Source: Clitoria ternatea
Taxonomy: Eukaryota > Streptophyta > Magnoliopsida > Fabales > Fabaceae
Reading direction: 5' to 3'
DNA length: 64,000 nucleotides
Assembly: GCA_037962975.1 (NCBI GenBank)
Contig: CM075669.1
Span: 187,558,501 to 187,622,500 of the forward strand
Part shown: positions 31,023 to 42,800 of the stretch, piece after piece
How positions within the stretch are numbered: the first letter of the stretch is position 1
How the letters are laid out: the number at the start of each line of letters is the position of its first letter
Position numbers and translations under genes: made by a program
Notes under the pieces: generated by a model
What the model was told of the DNA's origin: nothing
What the model saw: the letters and a program-made list of their open reading frames with translations, nothing else
The model's database searches: none

Positions 31023-33941
31023 TGTCACGACCGGGATCGCGGCGGCACGGCCGACCCTCAAAACAATCTTTTGGTTTGGTTCAAAAAGAAAAAATAGGGA
31101 GTCGCCACCAATATTTTTAGGATAAAATATCGGGAAAACCTTTCGTTAAAGCACTGGTTATAAAAATGAAATTCCATGTTCGGGAGTCTAATTACCGGTG
31201 AGGAAGGTATTAGCACCTCACAACTGTCTGTTATAAAAACGGTTACCTCAATATGATAGCGCGCATTATAATTAACCCAATAATTATTTTAACTTCTTCA
31301 TGAAAAGAAAGTATACGAGATGACAAAACATACAAAAATAAACAAAAATAAACGTGGAATATTTACATGAGATTAACGGGACATCTCGTCTAAGTTAAAC
31401 TCGCTCCTCTTCCTTTTTTTTTAAATAGAAAAATAAAAATTGCAATAATAATGAGAATAATAATAATCATTACAACTTTTATTCTAGTCCAAATAAAATG
31501 TAAGAAGCACTCATTTTTTTTTTGTTATATATTTATTACAAACCTAGGAAGGGGTAAAAAAGAAAAGAAAAAAAAATAACAGTAATTTATTTTTGTGGGA
31601 AAATGGAGTACTGAGTGAAAAAATGGAATTCCGAGTGAAAAGGTGAAAAACCGAGTGCAAAATGGAAATACCAAGTGAAAAATGGAAAAATCGAGTGAAA
31701 AAGTGGAATGCCGAGTGAGAAAGTGGAATACCGAGTGAAAGATGAATACCGAGTGAAAACATGGGCTGACCGAGGGAGAAGAGGGACGGTGTTGGTGAGG
31801 ATTTTTAAGGGGTGCTGGACAGTGTTGGGCTGAAAAGAGGGGTGGTGTTGGAGTTGATAAGAGAGGGACGGTGTTGGTGAGGATTTTAAAGGGTGTTGGA
31901 CGGTTGGGAGAGGAAGAGTGAGGATAGCTGGGAGGATTTGTTAGGAGAGTAACATTGTGGTTTTTTTTTTGGGAAGAGAGGGATGGTGTTTGAGAGGAGG
32001 AGGACGGTTGAGAGAGGAAGAGAGGGGCTGTGTTGTACGGTGTTTTTTTTTAGAAGGGGCTATTGGTGTTGAGTGGGGGACGGTATTGAGAGGTTTATTT
32101 TAAGGGTGGTGTTGAGTGAGTTTTAGGAGAGAGGAGAAAGGGATGGTTTCGGTGGTGTGGGTGGAAAAGGGGAGAGGGACAGTGGAAGGAGAGGAAGAGA
32201 GGAGTGAGGGACGGTGTGGGAAGGAAGGAGGTCTCAGACAGTGAGAGGAAGAGGACGGTGGAATGGAAAGAGAGGGACGGCTGGGCGTTGGGGTTTTCTC
32301 TAATGAAGGCTCCCTTTGAAGGCTTCAGGATCCTCTCTATTTAAAGAGGTCCTGGACACCCACCAGCAGTGGCAAGTGGGGCTCCCCCTTTTGTCCTGCA
32401 GTCAGCCGCCCCACTTGATCAACGTTGGATACAGCCTGGATGGAGTTGGTAGACACAGCTTGCACCTAGACAGCCATAGGGGTCGGCAGCTAGTGGGTCT
32501 CTCCTTTGTCACTTTGTCAGCCGCCCCCCACAAGTCAAAGATCCACTTGGATAGTGGAAATCCAAGTCAGCAAGGGCACTCGGTGGGAATATGGGTCAGA
32601 TTTTACCTTCTCTCCATAATCCGAGTGGAAAAGGTGCCAGTCTTCACTTTGCCTCCTGAATCCGAGTGGAAAAGGTCTGTTTTGTGCAAAAACCGAGTGA
32701 AGAATGACACGAAACTGACTGAAATGGTTGGAGTACAACTCGGAATTGGGTGAAAGATGACTCGGAATTAGCTAAAAGAATGGCTCGGAAATGGCTAAAA
32801 AGGATGACTCGGAAATGGTTTAAGTATGGCTCGAAAATTGGTAGAAATGGGCTCGGTGATGATTGGCCAAAAAGGGCTCGGGAATGGGTGAAAAGGATAG
32901 CTCGAAAGTGAAACAAAGGTGACTCAGAAATTGAGTGAAAGGATTCACTCGGTGCTGACTGAAGAGTGGTTCAATTGGAACTGACTGAAAAGAAAATGAC
33001 TCGGAACTGACTGAAGAGGGTTCACTCGGTGCTGACTGAAGAGGCATCACTCGGTACTGACTGAAGATTCTTCATTCGTTGCTGACTTGAGATTCTTCAC
33101 TCGGTGCTGACTGAAGAGTCTTCACTCGGTGCTGACTGGAGATTCTCCACTCGGTACCGGCTAGAGATTCTTCACTCGGTGCTGACTGAAAGAGTGGCTC
33201 GGTGCTGACTGAAGAGAGTACTCACTCGGCACCTCCTAAAATGTTTCACTCGGCAACGTGAAGGGAATTTAATCACTCAAAAAAACTTGTTCGGATTTGC
33301 TTGGGAGTTATTCAGTAGACTCTTTCTTCACTCGGAAATCTGACTGGCTTCTCACTCAGAATTGCCTTCTTCTCACTCGAAAACCGACCCTACTCACTCG
33401 GATGTGTTCATTCAGAGTCAGCTTTGTTTTTTAATCAGAAGGGTTTCAACCACCAATCAACTCGGAGTCAGTTTTGTTTTCAATCAGCACTTAGAACTTG
33501 GACATATTCACTCGGAACCGACCTTCTTCTCACTCAGAACTTGGAAACTTGGACATTTTCACTCGGATAATCCTTCTTCTCACTCAGAACTTGCAAACTT
33601 GGCAACTTTCACTCAGATCCGGCCTTCTTTCCACTCAGAGATTGGAACTTAACCATTTTCACTTGGAAATTGCCTTCTTTTCACTCAGAACTTGGAAATT
33701 TGGCCATTGTCACTCGGAAATAGCCTTCTTCTTACTCAGAACTTGGAAACTCCTTATTTGGAGACTTAGCATTCGGCCACGTCCCATTTGGATGTCCCTT
33801 ACTCGGAAATGATCATTCCGAGTCCTTTCACTCGGAAATGATCATTCCCGAGTCATTTTTTTTTGAACTTCTTATTTTTTTCTCTTTCTTTTGAATTCTT
33901 TTCACTTGTGGATATCAATCGGACTAAAATAGGTGTTCACA
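31023..33941 (-). repeat. 5' LTR of element B
   Basis: Same structure as 16533-19181 but about 270 bp longer. Extra units of a roughly 50-60-bp repeat (CTTCTCACTCAGAACTTGGA ... TTTTCACTCGG) lie at about 33495-33760 and are mostly absent from the other LTR. The TATA position (32338-32347) reads CTTTAAATAG on the minus strand, one change from the CTATAAATAG of the 3' LTR. The open frame at 32316-32753 is the LTR copy of 17908-18285. Confidence 0.93.
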
Positions 33942-34747
33942 CATAGCAAGGATCCAATCAGCATCTTTTAGAGCTTCTAGAACATTCTTTGGTTCTATTT
34001 CTGAGATAAGAGTGATTGATGACTAATTGTGAAGACTGGATCTAGTTTTGACTCTGGCTGCCTGATCTTCAATTATGAGGTTTGAAGGATGGTAGACTTT
34101 GAATTTCCAATCCTTTGGCTTTTCTAGTGGTTGATCTTGTTCAGATTTTTTGGAGTTTGCTAACCGCAGTTGATCATCTACAGTTATTTGTTCTGTTGGT
34201 TGCTATGTCTCTTGTTGAATTCTTGCATCATCAGAATCTAGATCTGTTAGTTTCTTGTCAGTCTTTTAAAAGTCATCAAATCTTACATGCATAGATTCTT
34301 CTATGGTTTGAGTTTGAGTATTGAATACTTTGTAAGATTTTGATGTGGTTGAATATCCCATGAATATACCTTTGTCACATTTTGAATCAAATTTTCCAAG
34401 GTAATCCTTAGTGTTCAAAATATCACAAGTGTATCCAAAAAGGATGAAAGTATGAGATGTTGGGTTTTATACCCTTCCACAATTCATAAGGAGTCTTATT
34501 CAGTATTGGTCTGATAAAAATTTTGTTTTGAATATAACAAGAAGCACTCACGGCTTCTGCCCAAGAATATTTAGGAAGATCATTTTCACAAAGCATGGTT
34601 CTGGCCATCTCCTGCAAGGATCTATTTTTCCTTTCCACGTCACCATTTTATTGTGGTGTTCTTGGTGAGGAGAAACTGTAAGTTATTCCAGACTCATTGC
34701 AGAATTTTTCAAAAATTTCATTTCAAATTCTTTGTCATGATCACTTC
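33942..34747 (-). pseudogene. Element E: integrase C-terminal part and linker to RT
   Basis: Left edge is the CATAG duplication. Minus-strand pieces from 34740 leftwards give the end of the integrase core (ERKNRSLQEMARTML, 34638-34423) and the C-terminal domain (GYSTTSKSYKVFNTQTQTI, about 34375-34290), then an acidic linker and the approach to RT. Base-level similarity to Z at 1110-1620 shows that E and Z are one family. Confidence 0.85.
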
Positions 34748-36311
34748 TATAACACCCCAGTTTTCCGCACTCAGATCTCGATGAAATCAAGATAATAATT
34801 AATAAAAATACGGGTAAGTTTTTTGCATTTGAATTATTTCTAAACACCTCGACGATTACATCAAAACCCGAATCACAGAAAGCCGAAGCGTATGATTTAA
34901 TAGACTAAGACTGGATCGATAGCTAAACTCACCCATAATGGTATACAAAAATAATAGAGTTTACAGTGGAAGAAGAATGTGTATACCGGGCAAACGCCTA
35001 GTTCCATATATGACGATATGAGAAAAGGCTCGGCAAAGCATGCAAATACCCGACATATACCTACAGAAACAAAGCTCGTCTAATTCATTCACAACATACA
35101 CATGCTTTGCCTAAGACACAATTATATATATATATATATACATATACATACGGGGATCTTCTCCCAACTTTCACAATCATCAATGTTCATCATTCAATTT
35201 CAATCCTTCTAGTACACATTAAATCATCTCTGACATACTACATTTATATTCACCATTCACAATTTCAAAGAATTATCTTATACACATCCAAAATCACTAA
35301 ATCCTCTATATCATCATAAGCAACTTATTCATTTCATAAATTCAATACATGATAGTTCACAAATGATGTCGGCCAAGGCACTTCCTCTACCACTATTTAC
35401 CTTCACTAAAGCTTTAATTTAAAATCCGAACTCATCCCATGGCAACCTGTATCACAATGCTAAAAAGGAGACCACATGGAAGAGTGAGTTATACATTCAA
35501 AATGAAGAATATACATATATTGTGATTATGTGTATATGCATGTAATCTATATGTGTGCTTTGCTATACAACCATTAAAACATCATTCAATCATCATCACA
35601 TTAATATAATAGGCATACAAGCCTCATGAATCGCAATTCACAATATAAGCAAGCACAAGCACATACACAATCACATTGCCACTTATCAACAAGGGCATTC
35701 ACAAATTTTCATTACCAATTTATTTAATGTTTACTCAATTCCTCCTCGTAAGGGATTTCTCATCTCTCGTGGTCATCCCATCTCAAATGCCATGCATCTA
35801 TGGCTAATGCACATGTCAACTGTTTAATGCATATGCAACGGATCCGATTTTTAATCCAATAATGATCACAATCACTTAAATTATCATCATCACTCTGGGA
35901 TATACCCTTCGTGGCACCCCGCAAGGTGATATACTCATAAACATGATAACATCATCTTCACTCCGGGATATACCCTTCGTGGCACCCCGTAAGGTGATAT
36001 ACTCATAAACACGATAACATTGTCTTCACTCTGGGATATACCTTTCGTGGCACCCCGCAAGGTGATATACTCATAAACACGATAACATCGTCTTCACTCC
36101 AAGATATACCCTTCGTGGCACCCTGCAAGGTGATATACTCATAAACACGATAACATCGTCTTCACTCCGGGATATACCGTTCGTGGCACACCGCAAGGTG
36201 ATATATTCATAAACACGATAACATCTTCTTCACTCCGGGATATACCCTTCGTGGCACCCCGCAAGGTGATATACTCATAAACACGATAACATCGTCTTCA
36301 CTTCGGGATAT
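34748..36311. mobile_element. Element G, left part: LTR-like sequence with minisatellite
   Basis: Begins TATAACACCCCAGTTTT, close to the start of the Tekay-type LTR of F (TGTAACATCCCAGTTTT), so G may be a solo or truncated LTR of a related family with its first G changed to A. It interrupts E's integrase. A dinucleotide (TA)n run is at 35124-35142. No ORF of note. From 35891 a 68-bp minisatellite starts. With element C removed, G is about 2.1 kb. The right end (47977) falls inside a minisatellite unit, without clear TG/CA ends or a clean duplication (ACTTC versus TTTTC). Confidence 0.5.
35891..36311. repeat. 68-bp minisatellite, left block (about 6 units)
   Basis: Units start CACTCCGGGATATACCC and contain TTCGTGGCACCCCGCAAGG and ACTCATAAACACGATAACAT. 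Successive starts at 35891 and 35959 give the 68-bp period, kept with few substitutions. The block is cut inside a unit by element C (duplication GATAT, 36307-36311). Confidence 0.95.
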
Positions 36312-38465
36312 TGACAGGGCCCGCAAGCGAACGGGTTATGTCGCGTAATATAAAAGATTATCGTTCTCCACAGGGACTATGTTCAAAGTACCAGCATATT
36401 GAAATTTAATTATCCACACAATTGATTTTTAAGATTTTTATAAAACAAAGCACAAATTAAAGTTGCACAGAATACGAGTAAATATAAAAATAAAATTTAC
36501 TTGACACTTAAAAATCAGAGTTGAGAGTATCTTGGGATTTCGGGGGATTAAGACTCTATTTTATGTTTAATGAATTTTAACTTTTCATAAATAAGAATCG
36601 AATTAAGTTTTCCAAGGTGAATTTTCCAAAAGCTAATTAATATGTTCCTCTCGGAATCCTATTAATGTACCTCACCTATGGAAAGCGCTGCTTAATCCTC
36701 AGAAAGGCCCATTATCGTTTTATGAAAATCCCTTTTATTTCCTCAAAAGAATTTTGATTACTTTCACGGTTTTACCGAGGTCACAAAAAGCATCTCAAAA
36801 ATCTTAGGTTTAGTTCAAAGCTTTCCGGTAAAAATAAATCTCTCGATTCTATTTATTACCTAAACTTACTAATATACCCGTAAGTATACAGTTTTATCAT
36901 TTAGGTTCTTGTTAGGAATTACTAAAAGCATTAAGCATAATTGAACTAAATGGAAACAGAAATTTATTTAATTCCAAGTCAAAATAACATTAAAATAAAA
37001 TATTATCATACCCCCTTTATCCCAAGATGATTAATTTAGCTACTCATGAAATAATTTAAATTCATGTAAATAATGGAAAAATAAAACATACAAGACATGG
37101 TAAAAATAAAGACTTACGGGTTTCTCCAAAAGCTCAAAATAATTTACCACTGTATTTCCTTGTTGCAATATTCTCCACCAATTACAAATTTAAATTCTCA
37201 CTTTTACAGCCCTCACACTCTTACAAAATAAAAGAGAGAAAAGAAAATAAAAAGAAAGAGAAGAAAAATGAACAGAGAATGGAAAAGAATAGAACTTAAG
37301 AGAAAAAGAGAGAAAAAAGAACGAAGAAAAGAAAAGAAGTCTGATGGTTATTGATTGGGAAGAAGTTGTTTTCGTTGCTCCTGGTTGCTCTCATTTTTAT
37401 AGGCGAATGGATGAATGAATCCAGCTTGGAAAAACGCGTTGCAATTGTCTTCTTCTTAGCCGCCCCACCGTCACAGCTTGGAGGCAGCCTGGATGATGTC
37501 AAGTAGGAGAAAACTTTCGGTGCATGTGACTTCCAACTGTGCCAACTTGTTTCCAATTTGCATTATTTTAATATATCCAATAATTCGGTGCTTGGATTTT
37601 AGTGAAGATTGGTGCAGAATGATGAAATTCAGAGTGGAAAAACGTTATCTTCCCACAAATCCGGGTGAAAGCTTGCTGGACGGTGTAGGGAATGAACTGG
37701 ACAGCGTGGAGAGGAGTTGCTGGGCGGTATTGGTTTGTATGTGGTAGGTATGGTGATATGAGGGACAGTGGAGTTCCTGGACGGTGTGGTGGATGGAGCT
37801 GGTGCTGCTGGGCGGTGTTGTGTTGAGTGAGTTACTGGGCGGTGTTCAATTGATCTGGTGTTGGGCCTGCAAAGGAGAGTCTGGGCGGTGTGGAGAGTAC
37901 TGCTGGACGGTGTGGTGGTTTGAGAGTCTGGGCGGAGTTGAGAGGCTACTGGGCGGTGTTATGTATTAGAAGAAGAAAGGGAGACGGTGTTGGGAAGTTG
38001 GGCGGTGTGTTGAGGTGAGGACGGTTGGGCGGCATTGAGAGTGTTGGAAAGGAAAGGAGTATGGGCGGTGTAGGTGTTGAAGAGGATTGTTGGGCGGTGT
38101 GGATGGAAAGGAAAGGTGGGACGGTGTCTGGTATGGATTAGAAGTCTGGGCGGTATTGGTTGGAGAGAAGAGCTTGGGCGGTGTAGGTTGATGGATTACT
38201 GGGCGGTGTCATGGATTAGGAGCTTGGGCGGTGTTGGTTGGGGAAAAGTCTGGGCGGTGTTCTGGATTGAGGACGGAGTTTGTGGAGTAGGTCGGTTTTC
38301 TCTTGTTTTTGACCCTTTATTTCCTTAATTCCTGCAAAATAACATACCCAAGTAGAAAATAGTGGAAAGAAAGCAAAAATCACAATAAATAAAGGAAATA
38401 CAGTGGATAATGACTAAATTCTAAGCAAACTAAATCTATTTTATTGTATTAAAAAGCACTTATCA
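36312..38465 (-). repeat. 3' LTR of element C
   Basis: Near-identical to 45209-47439. Minus-strand TATA box TATAAAAA at 37401-37394. To its right, U3 carries many GGGCGGTG motifs (37670-38290). The frames at 37478-38328 and their copies at 46312-46866 are open only because of this motif repeat. Confidence 0.95.
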
Positions 38466-38504
38466 AAATACCCCAAACCAAAACATTGCTTGTCCTCAAG
38501 CAAT
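38466..38504 (-). other. Polypurine tract and terminal hairpin of C
   Basis: On the minus strand: stem ATTGCTTG (38504-38497) with CAAGCAAT (38492-38485), loop AGGA, then GGTTTGGGGTATTT and the LTR start TGATAAGTGC. The hairpin-to-LTR distance is 19 nt, as in element A. Confidence 0.85.
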
Positions 38505-39593
38505 CACCATATTCACAAGATAAAATACAGAAAACACTAAATTTAATAAACTAAGGAATCCAAAATAGAGAAACAGATTTATTCAAATGCCAATTTTTAT
38601 TTACTTATGTGAATCAAATTTCAATGTCAAGACTTGAGATACTCTTCTCACAATTTTCACTCAAGTGTTTAGAGGTTCGTGTATCTCTCAAATCATCATA
38701 GTCAAAAAATATTACCATAAGCTTGTTAATAAACCAGAAACTCCACAGTTTAGATAGAAAATATGTCCAAGTCTAAAGGTCTTTCAAAGGTTGTAACGTG
38801 GCCTTGGGTTGTATTGGTAGGAATTTCAAGAAAAATGGAATACAAAAGGGCTTTAACAGTCATGAATGATTCTACTTATCATCATAAATTTAACAGAGCA
38901 AATTTTGAACTTTTATGGACTTTTTGTAATTCATTCAATATTATCCTTTTGATTTTATTATATATTTTTTTTTCTTTTTCTTGCTTCTCTTTGCATTCAA
39001 TACATATTTTTCTTAAGTCCTTTTTTTTTTATTTCTTTGCTCCACTAAATTTCCAACTTTTTCACCATTATAGAGGATATTAGTCAATGAAAGGTTTCAA
39101 AGAAAAATTTTCACTTTCAGGCTCAAAAGGGACAACTAGGGGTCAAATTATGCAAAATTCTGAGGCTTAAGAATAAGACCTAATTGTGCCTTTATCATTC
39201 TAAGACATATAATCAAAAACCATTTTGAATTGGTTGAAAAACAAGTTCTAGATTATTAATGACTATGAGATTCACTCAATCAAGAAAATATGGGTTTTGA
39301 AAATTTGTTTGATAGATAACCCATTTTGGCTCAAGTCTCACAGTGGAAAGTCCTTTCAAAGAAAATTTTAATCACATAAGGTTCATTTAAGCATTTATTT
39401 GGCATTTAAACAATCAAATTTTGAAAATTTTACTCAAAATTTTGGGATCCTTAGATACTTTAGCCTTGTGTTCAAAGTAAATTTATCATGCAATCATGGT
39501 AAATTACAAGATTACAAACAAATCAAGGAAAACACACATGCATAATAAAATAACAATCACACAACATAAACAAAACAGTTAAGTTTTCTTACC
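38505..39593 (-). other. Non-coding 3' region of element C
   Basis: AT-rich sequence between the two hairpin/G-rich modules, where an Athila envelope-like ORF would be expected. I see no minus-strand ORF with family signature; the plus-strand frame at 38763-39083 shows none either. Confidence 0.7.
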
Positions 39594-39684
39594 TACCACC
39601 CCAAACCAGAATTTGACATTGTCCTCAATGTTAAAATGGATGATAACAGGATAAGAAAACTTACCTGTAGTAACCCCAAACCAG
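39594..39684 (-). other. Internal hairpin plus GGTTTGGGG modules of C
   Basis: On the minus strand, stem ACATTG (39631-39626) with CAATGT (39621-39616), loop AGGA, is followed by CTGGTTTGGGGTGG. A further copy of the G-rich part (CTGGTTTGGGGTTA) without an obvious hairpin lies at 39684-39671. The first repeats the arrangement at the true polypurine tract, 1.1 kb upstream of it. Confidence 0.65.
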
Positions 39685-39747
39685 CATCTGACATAGTTGG
39701 TTTTTTTTTTTTTTTAGCTTAAAAGCTTAAAATAAAACAACAACTTT

Positions 39748-39799
39748 TTATAGGGTTACCTCCCTATAAGTGCTAAGTTTTAAGTCTTCAGCCAGACTT
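39748..39799 (-). other. Two hairpins just downstream of the stop codon of C
   Basis: Hairpin 1 (minus strand): stem AAGTCT (39799-39794) with AGACTT (39787-39782), loop GGCTGA. Hairpin 2: stem TTATAGGG (39769-39762) with CCCTATAA (39755-39748), loop AGGTAA. Hairpin 1 starts 14 nt after the TAA stop. They correspond to 6193-6208 and 6224-6241 in element A: loops match as RGCTRA and AGGYAA, stems differ but pair. Confidence 0.8.
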
Positions 39800-39813
39800 C
39801 TCACCATTTGGAT

Positions 39814-42800
39814 TTACTCATCAGGAGCATCAAACAAGTCCAAGTCACTTGCTTGTTGTATTGGTTGACCTGTGAAGTAATGCTTTACTCTCTGTCCATT
39901 TACCCTAAATGTACCAGATTTCTCGCTCCATAGTTCGACAGCTCCAAAGGGAAAGACTTTTGTCACCTTGAATGGTCCTGACCATCGGGATCTCAGTTTA
40001 CCTGGAAAAAGCTTCAGTCTGGAATTAAACAATAAAACCATATCACCTGGATTAAATGTTCTCCATTGGATGTGACGATCATGCCATTGTTTGGTTTTTT
40101 CTTTATAAATTCTGGCATTTTCGTATGCATCTAGACGGAGTTCTTCAAGCTCATTTAATTCCAACAATCTTTGTTCACCTGCAGCCTTATGATCAAAGTT
40201 AAGAGTTTTAACAGCCCAAAAAGATTTATATTCTAGCTCAATAGGTAAATGACAGGGCTTCCCATATACTAGCTTAAAAGGTGTGGTTCCAATGGGAGTT
40301 TTGTATGCGGTTCGATACGCCCATAAGGAATCATCTAACTTAATAGACCAATCCTTACGTGATGTATTCACCACTTTTTGAAGAATATTTTTAATTTCCC
40401 GATTGGATACCTCAACTTGTCCACTAGTTTGTGGGTGATAAGGTGTAGCAACCTTATGCTTAACTCCATATTTCTTTAGAAGGGTTTGAAAAGTTTTTTC
40501 AATAAAATGAGACCCTCCATCACTTATAACACATTTTGGGACCCCAAACCTTGGAAATATTATTTTCTTGAAAAGTTTAATAACAGTCTTAGCATCAGAA
40601 TGAGGTGAAGCAATGGCTTCCACCCATTTTGACACATAGTCAACTGCCACTAATATGAACTGATTTCCAAAAGAAGAGGGAAAGGGATCCATAAAATCAA
40701 CACCCCATACATCAAACAATTCAACTTCTAAAATTGTATTCAATGGCATTTCTTGTCTCTTACCAATGTTACCTGTTCTCTGGCAAGCATCACAAGTTAG
40801 AACATACTTACGTACATCCTTAAAAATATTTGGCCAATAGAACCCAGCTTGCAATATTTTAGCAGCTGTCTTGGAGGTGCTCATGTGCCCTCCACAGGAA
40901 AGAGAATGGCAATGATCCAAGATAACATGGACATCATCTTGTGAAACACATATCCGAATCATACCATCTGCACATTGCTTGAAAAGGAGTGGTTCATCCC
41001 AATAATAATGCTTGACATCTGCATAAAACTTTTTCCTTTGCTGAAAGCTAAGATCAGGAGGTAAGATACCACATGCAAGAAAATTTACAAAATCAGCATA
41101 CCAAGGAACACGTTGGATACTAAGGTTCAAGAGTTGTTCATCTGGAAAAGATTCATTGATGGCAATATTATCTGTTTCTTCTTTTTCAGATGTCAACCTA
41201 GATAGGTGGTCAGCGACCAAGTTCTCGGTACCCTTCTTGTCCTTAATTTCCAAGTCAAATTCTTGCAATATTAGAATCCACCTAATTAATCTAGGCTTTG
41301 CTTCCTTTTTATTCAATAGATACTTAATGGCAGAGTGGTCAGTGTAAACAGTAACATGTGAACCTACCAAATAAGACCTAAATTTATCAAAAGCAAAGAC
41401 AATAGCTAACAGTTCTTTTTCAGTTGTGGCATAATTTACCTGAGCATCATCTAGCGTCCGGCTGGCATAATGAATTATATGGAGCTTTTTATCCTTTCTT
41501 TGCCCCAACACAGCTCCTACTGCGTAATCACTCGCATCGCACATTAGCTCAAATGGGAGTTTCCAATCAGGTGGTTGTACGATGGGGGCAGAGATTAGAG
41601 CTTGCTTAATCCTGCAAAAAGCTTCCATACAAGATGAATCAAAATTGAAAGGCACATCCTTACCCAGAAGAGTTGTAAGAGGCTTTGTGATCTTGGAGAA
41701 ATCTTTAGTGAACCTACGGTAAAACCCTGCATGTCCAAGAAAACTCCGAATACCTTTCACATTCGTGGGTGGAGGTAATTTTTCAATTACTTCTACTTTA
41801 GCCTTATCAACTTCTATACCTCTCTCAGACACTAGGTGTCCAAGAACTATGCCTTCTCTTACCATAAAATGGCATTTTTCCCAATTTAGAACCAAATTGG
41901 TTTCTTCACAACGCTGCAAGACTTGGCACAAATTTGTTAAACAATTATCAAAATCCAAACCATGCACTGAAAAATCATCCATAAAGACTTCCATCACATT
42001 CTCAATAAGATCAGAAAAAATTGCTTGCATACACCTTTGAAAAGTCGCAGGTGCATTACATAAACCAAAAGGCATACGTCTGTAAGCATAAGTCCCATAA
42101 GGGCAAGTGAAGGTAGTCTTTTCTTGATCAGATGGATGAATGGGAATTTGATGAAAACCTGAATACCCATCCAAATAACAGAAATAAGAGTGTTTCGCAA
42201 GTCTTTCAAGCATCTGATCAATAAAAAGGAGGGGAAAATGATCTTTTTTCGTGGCGCTATTTAACTTCCTATAATCAATGCACATGCGCCAACCAGAGAC
42301 AATCCTAGTAGGGATTAAGTTATGTTTATCATTTTCAATCACAGTTATTCCCTCCTTTTTAGGTACCACATGGACAGGACTTACCCATTTACTACTATCA
42401 ACAGGATATATGACTCCAGCATCAAGCAATTTCAAAATTTCCTTTTTAACCACTTCTTGCATTTTAGGATTTAATCTCCTAAGTGGTTCTACTGTGGGCC
42501 TACTTTCATCTTCTACAGTAATCCTGTGCATACAAAGAGAAGGGCTAATCCCTTTGATATCATCTATTGTATAACCTATTACCTTTCTATACAACCTAAG
42601 TTGTTTCAAAAGTTTTTCAGTTTCAGATGGATTCAATTCAGCATTAATAATCACAGGATATGTGGAATTAGGGCCAAGAAACTCATACCTTAATGAAGCT
42701 GGTAAAGGTTTTAATTCCACATTGGGGCTTACCACTTTGTCACACATGGCCTCAGTATCATGTGGGGCCTCAGAGCAATCAGATATTTCTGTCGGCTCAA

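Larger units (their letters stand above)
16533..33941 (-). mobile_element. Element B: Ogre/Tat-lineage Ty3 retrotransposon, 17.4 kb
   Basis: Both LTRs (2.65 and 2.92 kb) begin TGTCRCGACC on the plus strand and end GGTGTTCACA; the duplication CATAG flanks the element. Diagnostic Ogre/Tat features are all visible: very large size, an extra ORF upstream of gag, a G-patch after protease, a frame change between protease and RT (site of the known Ogre intron), two RNase H domains, and a repeat-rich 3' untranslated region. Every ORF carries stops or frameshifts and integrase is truncated, so it is dead. Confidence 0.93.

Noticed and set aside
37478..38328. Trp/Gly/Val-rich ORFs in C's LTR and their copies at 46312-46866
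   Set aside because: Their composition is a direct translation of the GGGCGGTG motif repeat; no start context or family signature.
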